This document shows, one piece after another, positions 1 through 5,853 of a DNA stretch of 64,000 bases (position 1 is the stretch's first letter; every line of letters starts with the position of its first letter). The notes beneath the pieces are model-generated. The model did not search any database and was not told the DNA's origin. It saw nothing but the letters and a program-made list of their open reading frames with translations. The position numbers were made by a program, and so were the translations under genes. Source of the DNA: Ignavibacteria bacterium (GTDB lineage: Bacteria; Bacteroidota; Ignavibacteria; Kapaibacteriales; Kapaibacteriaceae). The DNA lies in NCBI GenBank assembly GCA_016873895.1, contig VGVV01000008.1, positions 1 to 64,000 on the forward strand, given 5' to 3'.

Positions 1-126
1 AATAGGTTTGAACAAAGCGTACACGAAATTGAAAATCAAGGCTCCAGCTTCAATGCATAGCCCAATAAAGGCGACCCAAGACACAACATGTAACACTTTT
101 AAGATAGCATCATTTTTCTTTGTCAT
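1..126 (-). CDS. DUF2975-type membrane protein, N-terminal part
   Basis: Reading leftward from an ATG at 126, 42 codons stay open to the window edge, so only the N-terminus is present. The peptide starts MTKKNDAILKVLHVVSW and continues into a hydrophobic segment (WVAFIGLCIEAGALIFNFVY), which resembles the first transmembrane helix of DUF2975 proteins, small Bacteroidota/Firmicutes membrane proteins usually encoded next to a small Xre-type regulator. A good Bacteroidota-type promoter lies just upstream (152-181). The DNA is AT-rich, like the rest of the first 2.6 kb. The family call rests on the N-terminal pattern only. Confidence 0.6.
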   Translation of the reverse strand, partial: MTKKNDAILKVLHVVSWVAFIGLCIEAGALIFNFVYALFKPI

Positions 127-151
127 AGAATTTAAGATTAAATAATTGATG

Positions 152-181
152 CAAAGATAATAAACATTTATTGATTAACAA
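152..181 (-). promoter_or_regulatory. Bacteroidota-type promoter for the DUF2975 gene
   Basis: On the minus strand a TATCTTTG box (159-152) is preceded by TTG (181-179) with a 19-base spacer, matching the Bacteroidota housekeeping pattern TTG-N19-TAnnTTTG. The start codon at 126 lies about 26 bases beyond the -7 box. Confidence 0.6.
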
Positions 182-336
182 TAAAATAAAAACGAAAAAC
201 AAAAAAATAACTACCAACTTGAATTATAAGTCCGCAGTAACTACTTGATACAATGATGTTCAAATTGAGAATGAAAGTCCGAAAAAAATCGCTTCGGGAA
301 GGTCGTGATATTTAGGAACTGTCTTTCACAATGACC

Positions 337-431
337 GCTAACGGTTTCGGGCTTTGCGTTCGGGCGGGTTTCGGAGCACAAAACTGTCAACCTGCACTGA
401 ACCGCCACTTTTGCCAAACCCGTGTTATGCC
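337..431 (-). repeat. attC-like imperfect palindromic element
   Basis: On the minus strand the element begins GGCATAAC (431-424) and ends CCGTTAGC (344-337). Inside these ends, GGGTTTGG and GAAACC-type segments are roughly complementary, giving a long imperfect hairpin of about 95 bases. This is the general architecture of integron attC recombination sites, but the cores do not match the attC consensus exactly and no integrase is visible. A related half element beginning GGCATAAC occurs after zur at 2571. It could equally be a Bacteroidota intergenic repeat or a folded 3' UTR. The rest of 127-555 shows only short spurious reading frames. Confidence 0.3.
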
Positions 432-555
432 TTCGTTGTTTCTTGTCCGCTGTTGTCCCAGTGCGTTGGCTTGGTGGCTCTTTTGCTTTTTTTGTTTGGC
501 CTTGTGCATTTGCAAAAAGCAAATGTGCTACCCAAAGCGGTGACACAATTTAGCG

Positions 556-1764
556 TTATATCTCTTTTGGGAATGGGTCTACAAATCCTTGTTTATTCTC
601 AAACTGATTTTGGTCACTGTCTTGAAGTAAACATTTTTCAATGTCGTCTATGATTTTTTCTTTGTCAATGTCTTGACCGATAAAAACAAGTTCATTCATA
701 CGGTCGCCCCATTGTTTGTCCCATTTGCTTTCAATATATTCTCGGTTGTCAACGAATGATTGGTATTTTATTCGTTCATTAAAAGGCATACTAATCCACC
801 AAACACCTGCTTTTTCAAGACGAGATGAACCACCTGCTTGACTGAAATTTATGACGTCATTTGGTCTTGATGCCAACCAAAATAGTCCTTTGGCTCTAAT
901 TACTCCGCTTGGATAATCTTCATTTAGATATTTCCAAAATCGTTCGGGATGAAATGGTTTTTTATTGCGAAACACAAAGGATGAAATACCATATTCTTCA
1001 GTTTCGGGTGTGTGAACTCCGCCTTCCAATTCTTTTTGCCAACCTGCTGAAGATTGTGCTTCTTCAAAGTCAAAAAGTTTTGTGTTCAAAATTTCTTTGG
1101 GTTCTACTTTGCTAAAATCAGAAGTCAAGATTTTAGCACTTGGATTTAATTTTTGAATGGATGCTTTTAAAAGTCCAACTGTTTTTCCATCAACTAAGTC
1201 CGTTTTGTTTAGAATGATCACATTGGCAAATTCTATTTGGTCTGTTAGCAAGTTTACAATGGTTCTGTAATCGCCTTCCATATTGGTTAGTTTTCGGTCA
1301 ACCAACAATTCGTTTGTTCCAAAGTCATTGAAGAAATTGAAACAGTCTACCACCGTTACCATTGTGTCAATGTAACTGAATTTCGAAAGGTCAATTCCTT
1401 TTTCTTCGTCCACAAAGCTGAATGTTTGAGCAACGGGAACAGGCTCACTAATACCAGTGCTTTCAATCAGCAAATAGTCAAACCGACCTTCATTGGCAAG
1501 TTTTTCAACTTCTATCATTAAGTCTTCTCGAAGTGTGCAACAAATACAACCGTTGCTCATTTCTACTAATTTTTCCTCTGTTCGTGAAAGTACATTTTGC
1601 TCGTTCACAAGTCTTGCATCTACGTTTACTTCACTCATATCGTTTACAATTACGGCAACTTTTAAGCCGACTTTGTTGTGCAAAATATGGTTGAGCAATG
1701 TTGTTTTCCCTGCTCCAAGAAATCCGCTTAACACGGTTACTGGTAATTTTTTTGTTAAAGTCAT
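556..1764 (-). CDS. CobW/COG0523-family GTPase, probable zinc metallochaperone
   Basis: A 402-residue protein of the G3E GTPase family, which loads metal into client enzymes. The P-loop GFLGAGKTT is near residues 14-22, the family's metal-binding GxCxCC motif (GCICC) is at about 72-76, and a guanine-specificity motif NKTD lies near residue 190; a CobW C-terminal domain follows. The start at 1764 is chosen because its ATG overlaps the TGA of the upstream small gene (ATGA); an in-frame ATG at 1779 is the alternative. Linkage to a Zur-type repressor and two palindromic operators points to zinc rather than cobalamin. Function is inferred from family and context. Confidence 0.85.
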   Translation of the reverse strand: MTLTKKLPVTVLSGFLGAGKTTLLNHILHNKVGLKVAVIVNDMSEVNVDARLVNEQNVLSRTEEKLVEMSNGCICCTLREDLMIEVEKLANEGRFDYLLIESTGISEPVPVAQTFSFVDEEKGIDLSKFSYIDTMVTVVDCFNFFNDFGTNELLVDRKLTNMEGDYRTIVNLLTDQIEFANVIILNKTDLVDGKTVGLLKASIQKLNPSAKILTSDFSKVEPKEILNTKLFDFEEAQSSAGWQKELEGGVHTPETEEYGISSFVFRNKKPFHPERFWKYLNEDYPSGVIRAKGLFWLASRPNDVINFSQAGGSSRLEKAGVWWISMPFNERIKYQSFVDNREYIESKWDKQWGDRMNELVFIGQDIDKEKIIDDIEKCLLQDSDQNQFENKQGFVDPFPKEI

Positions 1765-1967
1765 ATTTGTTGTAACCATTGTATAATGTTTAAAAGATGT
1801 TGTTGACCGTAAAGCGAAATGAACTTTTGAGTTTCAACATTTTTATTGTCTTGATAAACTGCCAAGCGCTGTGTTGCAAATTCTCTGGTAAGGTTAATTT
1901 TGCATTCGTTTACAATGCAGTTTTTCCAGTCGTTGAATGTTTGTGGTATTATATAATTTATATTCAT
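1761..1967 (-). CDS. Small conserved protein co-transcribed with the CobW GTPase
   Basis: A 68-residue soluble protein starting MNINYIIPQTFNDWKNCIV, with no signal peptide or membrane segment and two cysteines (KNCIVNECK). Its stop overlaps the start of the CobW gene by four bases, so the two are translationally coupled and share the promoter and operators at 1973-2025. Similar short proteins sit beside Zur/CobW genes in Bacteroidota, as far as I recall. A role in zinc allocation is a guess from neighbours. The start at 1967 is preferred over the ATG at 1988, which would lie inside the operator. Confidence 0.6.
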   Translation of the reverse strand: MNINYIIPQTFNDWKNCIVNECKINLTREFATQRLAVYQDNKNVETQKFISLYGQQHLLNIIQWLQQI

Positions 1968-1972
1968 TCTAA

Positions 1973-2025
1973 TGCAACAATGTTGCAAAAGTAATCATTA
2001 TCTTTGTAAACGCAACAATGTTGCA
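1973..2025. promoter_or_regulatory. Divergent zur/cobW control region with two Zur-box palindromes
   Basis: Two copies of the palindrome TGCAACAATGTTGCA occur at 1973-1987 (perfect) and 2011-2025 (first base C). Their centres are 38 bases apart. On the minus strand, TTG (2015-2013), a 19-base spacer and TACTTTTG (1993-1986) form a promoter whose -33 lies in one palindrome and whose start point falls near the other. On the plus strand TATCTTTG (1999-2006) lies between the palindromes and would serve zur. The geometry suits a zinc-loaded Zur dimer occluding both promoters. Operator identity is inferred from symmetry and context. Confidence 0.7.
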
Positions 2026-2042
2026 TTAAAATATTTGAACCG

Positions 2043-2420
2043 ATGAAGACAGCAAGAAATACCGCAGCAAAAACAGAAATTCAAGATTTGATTGTAACAT
2101 CCAATGTTGCGTTGTCGCATTCTGAAATTCAGAAGTCATTAGACGGTCTGTGCGATAGAGTTACAATATACCGTGTCTTGGAAAGATTGTTGGAAGAAGG
2201 CACAATTCACAAAATTGTCAATGTAGATGGCGTTGTAAAATATGCAGGTTGCCATTCGTGTTCTAAAAAGCACAGTCATAACCACATTCATTTTAGCTGC
2301 CAAAAATGCAAAGCAGTTACTTGTCTTGAAGATGTTGAGCCATCCTATAAGTTGCCAAAAAATTACAAGGTCAGCGAAATGAATTTTACTTTATCAGGTC
2401 TTTGTCCGCAATGCTTGTAA
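2043..2420 (+). CDS. zur: Fur-family transcriptional regulator, probable zinc uptake repressor
   Basis: A 125-residue protein with a winged-helix DNA-binding half (SHSEIQKSLDG...RVTIYRVLERL) and a dimerisation half rich in metal ligands: CHSCSKKHSHNHIHF, then a structural zinc knuckle formed by CQKC and the C-terminal CPQC. This layout is typical of Fur/Zur proteins. The divergent CobW gene and the two palindromes support zinc as the sensed metal, with autoregulation. Zur is preferred to Fur or PerR on context only. Base composition is AT-rich, unlike genes after 3.6 kb. Confidence 0.8.
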   Translation: MKTARNTAAKTEIQDLIVTSNVALSHSEIQKSLDGLCDRVTIYRVLERLLEEGTIHKIVNVDGVVKYAGCHSCSKKHSHNHIHFSCQKCKAVTCLEDVEPSYKLPKNYKVSEMNFTLSGLCPQCL

Positions 2421-2570
2421 GTTAGTCGTGCGGTTGGGTAAAATTAAATGTGCTGTTTTTGGGTCGGCTTGTTTGATGGCAAAACAGCTCTTTTAATTTT
2501 GCGAAGGGTTGGCTTTTTGTCGTTCAATGTCAGGACGAATGTTGATGGTTGAACGGTCGCCCTACAATGA

Positions 2571-2615
2571 GGCATAACGTTTTGCAGCTACCCGAAGGTG
2601 GCGATTTCGAAGCAC
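2571..2615 (+). repeat. Truncated GGCATAAC repeat interrupted by the IS remnant
   Basis: Downstream of zur, GGCATAACG is followed by a CCGAAGGTGGCG segment. The order resembles the start of the element at 337-431, which has GGCATAAC then AGTGGCGG. The sequence then runs directly into the end of the IS remnant near 2616, so its second half seems lost. The stretch 2421-2570 otherwise shows nothing recognisable. Confidence 0.3.
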
Positions 2616-3411
2616 TGGTCCTCCCCCTGTTTCATTGACAGTGAATGCGATCAGTTGATTGTGAAAATAGTAGTTTTTCGAATTCTACCGGTGTGAGATG
2701 TCCAATGCCTGAATGTAGGCGCTTTCGATTGTAGAACAGGTGGACCCAATGATAGACAACCCGACTTGCGTGACGCAGATCATCGAACATCATTTCTGAC
2801 CTGAGTTCAGTTTTCATACGAGCCCAGAACGACTCCATCGGTGCATTGTCATAGCAGTTGCCGACTCCGCTCATACTCTGTTCGATGTTGAGAATGGCAA
2901 GCTGACGCCTGAACGTCTCGGCATTGTACTGACTGCCACGATCTGAGTGAAAGATCAACGGCTGTTCAGGTAAAGCACCACCACGAACCTTGCAAACCTG
3001 CTCCAGGGCCGCCAGCAGTGTCCGAGTCTGCATCGAGTGCGGATACCACGCAGCCAAGTATCCTACGTGAGCATAGGCCCATAATAGCCACAGCATAGGC
3101 CTTTCCATTGCGGCATGGAAGCTCTGTGAAGTCACTTAGCCCTACTCGATCTGTTGTTGTCACAGTGAATGATCGCTGAAGACGGTTTGGTGCAGGAGCA
3201 AGCGTCTTGGATGAATCCGTAGTTGGACGATAGCGCCTCTTGGCGGTGGCCCGCAGGCCCTCGCGTTGCATAATTCCGGCAAGAGTCCTCTCGGTGACCA
3301 CATCGCCAGCCTTGCGCAGCACAAGCGTCACGCGTGGCGAGCCATAGCTTCCGTTGCTCTCGGCATAGACATGCTTGATCTGGCGTGTGCGCTCAAGCAT
3401 GCGTAGCGGTT
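2616..3411 (-). mobile_element. IS3-family insertion sequence remnant
   Basis: The right end (about 2616-2640) reads TGGTCCTCCCCCTGTTTCAT, like IS3-family termini. Inside is a minus-strand orfB-type integrase core that is frameshifted. The N-terminal part of orfB, all of orfA and the opposite terminal repeat are missing; the element stops about where a surface-protein stump begins. No target duplication can be recognised. It marks the boundary between AT-rich and ~50% GC DNA. Confidence 0.7.
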
Positions 3412-3421
3412 GACTATTCAA
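2632..3421 (-). pseudogene. IS3-family transposase orfB, 5'-truncated and frameshifted
   Basis: Two minus-strand frames together encode a DDE integrase core. The first (from 3421) holds an HTH_21-like YGSPRV segment and the first catalytic Asp (GLSDFTEL). After a frameshift near 3030-3045 the second frame carries the second Asp (IFHSDRGSQY) and the catalytic Glu (NAPMESFWARMKTE), ending with an RLHSGIGHLTPVEFE tail. All three catalytic residues are preserved but split between frames, so the enzyme is not made unless frameshifting occurs. The helix-turn-helix orfA partner is absent. Confidence 0.8.
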
Positions 3422-3558
3422 CGCTTACACCTGTGCTAACAAAGGCGATCCAAGAGCAGCAAGTTGTGATCGAACAGCAGCAGGCAGCTATCAAGGAGCA
3501 GCAAGAGCGCCTCGAGAAACTCTAAGCACTGGTGAGGGAGCTGTTAGAGAAGAAGTAG
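3412..3558 (+). pseudogene. C-terminal stump of a tail-fibre/S74-chaperone-type surface protein
   Basis: On the plus strand the frame reads DYSTLTPVLTKAIQEQQ followed by Gln/Glu-rich heptads, the typical coiled-coil end of 'tail fiber domain-containing' proteins whose intramolecular chaperone domain ends with a Y..L.PVL..AI.EQQ pattern. It stops at TAA (3523-3525), but the same frame continues with ALVRELLEKK to a second stop at 3558, suggesting a Glu codon mutated to stop. The 5' part is replaced by the IS remnant. Only the last ~45 codons remain. Confidence 0.55.
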
Positions 3559-3562
3559 GAAG

Positions 3563-3593
3563 TTTGGGATTGTCCCATTCATCCCTATCTTTG
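3563..3593 (+). promoter_or_regulatory. Promoter upstream of rpsD
   Basis: TTTG at 3563-3566 and TATCTTTG at 3586-3593 are separated by exactly 19 bases, the canonical Bacteroidota-type promoter. Transcription would start near 3600, leaving a leader of about 95 bases before rpsD. Confidence 0.7.
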
Positions 3594-3668
3594 CGGCCCT
3601 GCAAAATGTAGGATCCAGTCGAGCCCCGTGGGAGTACCCCCAGCTTGACGATGTTTCACAAATGTTGC

Positions 3669-3689
3669 CCCAAGAAATTGGGAGCGAGG
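3669..3689 (+). promoter_or_regulatory. Leader hairpin and ribosome binding site of rpsD
   Basis: CCCAA-GAAA-TTGGG (3669-3682) forms a five-pair stem capped by a GNRA tetraloop. It is followed at once by GAGCGAGG, whose GAGG (3686-3689) is a good Shine-Dalgarno five bases before the ATG at 3695. The placement would let a protein or structure control access to the ribosome binding site, as ribosomal protein S4 does in other bacteria; that role is inferred. Confidence 0.45.
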
Positions 3690-3694
3690 TACAC

Positions 3695-4297
3695 ATGAAG
3701 TACAATGGCCCTAAGGTCAAGATCTCGCGCAAGTTGGGCTTTGCGGTAACGCCAAAGTCGCGCAAGTATCTTGACAAGAAGCCGGCCCCTCCAGGCCAGC
3801 ACGGCGCTTCGAAGAAGCGTGCAAAACTTTCTGACTACGCAAAGCAGCTTCTCGAGAAGCAGCGTTTGCGCATGCAGTACAACCTGCATGAGCGTCAGAT
3901 GACGAACTACATTGCCAAGGCGGCGCGTATCCAAGGCAACAAGGTAGACATCCTTGTGCAGCTCCTTGAGCAGCGTCTTGACTCTCTCGTGTTCCGCTCG
4001 GGACTTGCCCGCTCGATGTATGCAGCGCGCCAGTATGTGCGTCACGGACACGTTACGATCAACGGCAAGAAGGTAGACATGCCAGCATATGCTGTGCAGC
4101 CAAACGACGTGATTGCTATTCGTGAGAAGAGCCGCAAGGTTGAAGCGATCCAAGAGGCGATCCGTTCTGCTGCTCCGCCGCCATACCTCGATATGAGCAA
4201 GGCCGAGTACTCAGTAAAGTTCCTCTACCTTCCTCCACGCGAAGAAATCCCCGTTGTTTGCGAAGTACCCCTCGTTATCGAGTACTACTCTCGTTAA
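3695..4297 (+). CDS. rpsD: 30S ribosomal protein S4
   Basis: A 200-residue protein, normal length for S4. It begins MKYNGPKVKISRKLG and has the S4 N-terminal domain followed by the S4 RNA-binding domain (VQLLEQRLDSLVFRSGLARS...ARQYVRHGHVTINGKKVD). S4 binds 16S rRNA early in small-subunit assembly and is often a translational autoregulator. The in-frame ATG at 3662 is rejected because it adds 11 residues atypical of S4, while 3695 has a strong GAGG. The gene has its own promoter and terminator and is not followed by rpoA-rplQ as in many bacteria. Confidence 0.97.
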   Translation: MKYNGPKVKISRKLGFAVTPKSRKYLDKKPAPPGQHGASKKRAKLSDYAKQLLEKQRLRMQYNLHERQMTNYIAKAARIQGNKVDILVQLLEQRLDSLVFRSGLARSMYAARQYVRHGHVTINGKKVDMPAYAVQPNDVIAIREKSRKVEAIQEAIRSAAPPPYLDMSKAEYSVKFLYLPPREEIPVVCEVPLVIEYYSR

Positions 4298-4321
4298 TCA
4301 ACCCAACGTTTGCCATTTCAG

Positions 4322-4355
4322 CGCCTCGGTTTGCTAATGCAGATCGAGGCGTTTT
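4322..4355 (+). terminator. Rho-independent terminator of rpsD
   Basis: CGCCTCG (4322-4328) pairs with CGAGGCG (4345-4351), followed by TTTT (4352-4355). It lies 24 bases after the rpsD stop codon. Confidence 0.8.
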
Positions 4356-4402
4356 GGTACAAGGTACAAGGTACTAGGTACTAGGGACTAGGTACTAGGG
4401 AC
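4356..4402 (+). repeat. Heptanucleotide array, GGTACTA/GGGACTA family (left arm)
   Basis: Seven consecutive 7-base units: GGTACAA twice, GGTACTA twice, GGGACTA, GGTACTA, then a partial GGGACG. It starts immediately after the rpsD terminator. Its reverse complement (TAGTACC/TAGTCCC) is the unit of the array on the far side of the four-helix-bundle gene. Confidence 0.9.
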
Positions 4403-4443
4403 GCAATGTCACGTTTCACATGTTGTAAAGCACAATCAGATGT

Positions 4444-4839
4444 ATGCAAGAAACCGACATCATCTTTGCAGAGCGATCGAACTCTGCGCTACAGCAGAAG
4501 ACCGTAGTGTTCGCGCGAGAAGTGCGATCCCATGCAATGGAATTACTGAAATGCTCATGGGCTGATAGGAAGTCGATCGACCAATTCTATCGTTCTGGAG
4601 TTTCAGTAGGGGCAAACGTTCGAGAAGCGATATACGCCGAATCCCCAAAGGACTTCGTTCATAAGTTGAAGATCGCAGAAAAGGAACTTGGCGAGTTTTT
4701 CTACTGGCTTGGATTACTGTCATCAGAACCTTCGATCATCGGCGCACAGGTCGGTGATAATCTCTGTGCACAGTCACAGGAGATTGGAAAACTGCTCGCC
4801 TCTTCAATAATTACCATGAAGCGCAAGCATTCGCTGTAG
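4444..4839 (+). CDS. Four helix bundle protein (23S rRNA intervening-sequence protein family)
   Basis: A 131-residue, all-helical, soluble protein with the family's diagnostic core near residues 50-90: YRSGVSVGANVREAIYAESP followed by KDFVHKLKIAEKELGEFFYW. These proteins resemble those encoded in intervening sequences of some 23S rRNAs and the Avd proteins of diversity-generating retroelements; their function outside those settings is unknown. No rRNA or retroelement is present here. The gene is enclosed by inverted heptanucleotide arrays, and its TAG stop codon is the first triplet of the right array. Confidence 0.85.
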   Translation: MQETDIIFAERSNSALQQKTVVFAREVRSHAMELLKCSWADRKSIDQFYRSGVSVGANVREAIYAESPKDFVHKLKIAEKELGEFFYWLGLLSSEPSIIGAQVGDNLCAQSQEIGKLLASSIITMKRKHSL

Positions 4840-4906
4840 TACCCGTCCCTAGTCCCTAGTCCCTAGTCCCTAGTCCCTTCTCCCTAGTCCCTAGTCCCTT
4901 CTTATC
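4837..4906 (+). repeat. Heptanucleotide array, TAGTCCC/TAGTACC family (right arm)
   Basis: Ten heptamers run from the stop codon of the four-helix-bundle gene to the next gene's -7-like box: TAGTACC, CGTCCCT, then AGTCCCT repeated with one TCTCCCT variant and a degenerate last unit. It is inverted relative to the left array at 4356-4402, so the transcript could fold into a long stem with the gene in the loop. Confidence 0.9.
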
Positions 4907-4913
4907 TTACACG

Positions 4914-5804
4914 ATGGACACTTTCGGCGGCATAGACATCGGCGGTACGGGCATCAAGTATGGTGTGGTTGATGCGCAAGGGGCTACCGTGTGGGAAGAG
5001 AACACACCTACGTTGGCGCACGAGGGCTTGCGTGCGGTGTTAGACCGTATCAAGGGCGTTGTGCAGGATATTTTGCGCAGGAGTCCGGAGATCAAGGCGC
5101 TTGGTGTGGGCGTGCCGGGAATTGTAGACCCCACGACAAAGCGCGTGCAGGCGCCCCCTAATCTACCCGGGTGGGACGATGTTGATCTGTTGGGCGAACT
5201 ACGCACTGTGTGCACGCTGCCAATCGACATTGAAAACGACGCAAATGCTGCGGCGCTTGCAGAGGCGCTCATGGGCGCAGGTGTGAATGAGCCAAACTTT
5301 CTGTACGCAACACTTGGTACGGGCATAGGTGGCGGCGTAATCCTCAATGGGCGCCTCGTCAGGGGTCCACACGGGGATGCGGGCGAGATTGGACACATCA
5401 TCATGGACGCATGGGCACGTGAAGGTGCGCGCGACCCCAGGATATTCCGCACTGGCGTTCTTGAGGATTACGTTGGCATCCAGGGCGTTCTTAGTATGGC
5501 GCGCGATCAGGGCGAGGTGGTGCGATCTGTGCGCGATATCACGAATGATCATGTGCTGCGCGAGGCCGGACGTATCATCGGTATCGGTATGTGTTCTGCA
5601 CTAGCAGTTCTGGGATTGCGCGTGCTTGTAGTAGGGGGCGGAGTATCGCAAGCCCCTTTTATTCTCGATACAATTCGCACAACAATGGCGCTGAGAGCAA
5701 TACCCACGATAGCGCATAACCTGAAGGTGATTCCAGCGCAGTTTGGGTCGCACGCCGGACTTGTTGGCGCTGGTGCTGTTGGCAGGGCGTGTGTCGTGTC
5801 CTGA
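4914..5804 (+). CDS. ROK family sugar kinase (glucokinase-like)
   Basis: A 296-residue cytoplasmic kinase of the ROK family, which phosphorylates glucose or related hexoses with ATP. Visible are the phosphate-binding loop FGGIDIGGTGIKYG (5-18), the sugar-binding ENDANAAALAE (about 106-116), GTGIGGGV (about 133-140) and the catalytic-region GEIGH (about 157-161). The zinc-binding CxCGxxGC motif usual after GEIGH is absent; the stretch reads DAWAREGARDPRIFRTG. It could therefore be a divergent glucokinase or a ROK protein with another sugar. A TATCTTAC box ends three bases before the ATG. Confidence 0.85.
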   Translation: MDTFGGIDIGGTGIKYGVVDAQGATVWEENTPTLAHEGLRAVLDRIKGVVQDILRRSPEIKALGVGVPGIVDPTTKRVQAPPNLPGWDDVDLLGELRTVCTLPIDIENDANAAALAEALMGAGVNEPNFLYATLGTGIGGGVILNGRLVRGPHGDAGEIGHIIMDAWAREGARDPRIFRTGVLEDYVGIQGVLSMARDQGEVVRSVRDITNDHVLREAGRIIGIGMCSALAVLGLRVLVVGGGVSQAPFILDTIRTTMALRAIPTIAHNLKVIPAQFGSHAGLVGAGAVGRACVVS

Positions 5805-5853
5805 TGTTGTAGATTTGTAGTTTCTTAGTCACTCACATTGGTACATCGTGCCC

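Noticed and set aside
241..546. 101-codon minus-strand frame near the left edge
   Set aside because: It runs through the attC-like palindrome, has no recognisable domain, and overlaps other equally open frames; treated as non-coding.
2632..3421. Functional IS with programmed frameshift
   Set aside because: In IS3 elements the programmed shift joins orfA to orfB; here the break is inside orfB between catalytic residues, and orfA and one end are missing.
3662..3694. Upstream ATG of rpsD as the true start
   Set aside because: It would add 11 residues not found in S4 proteins and would translate through the leader hairpin; the ATG at 3695 has a strong GAGG.
4444..4839. Diversity-generating retroelement accessory gene (Avd)
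   Set aside because: No reverse transcriptase, template repeat or variable repeat is visible near the gene; only fold-level resemblance remains.
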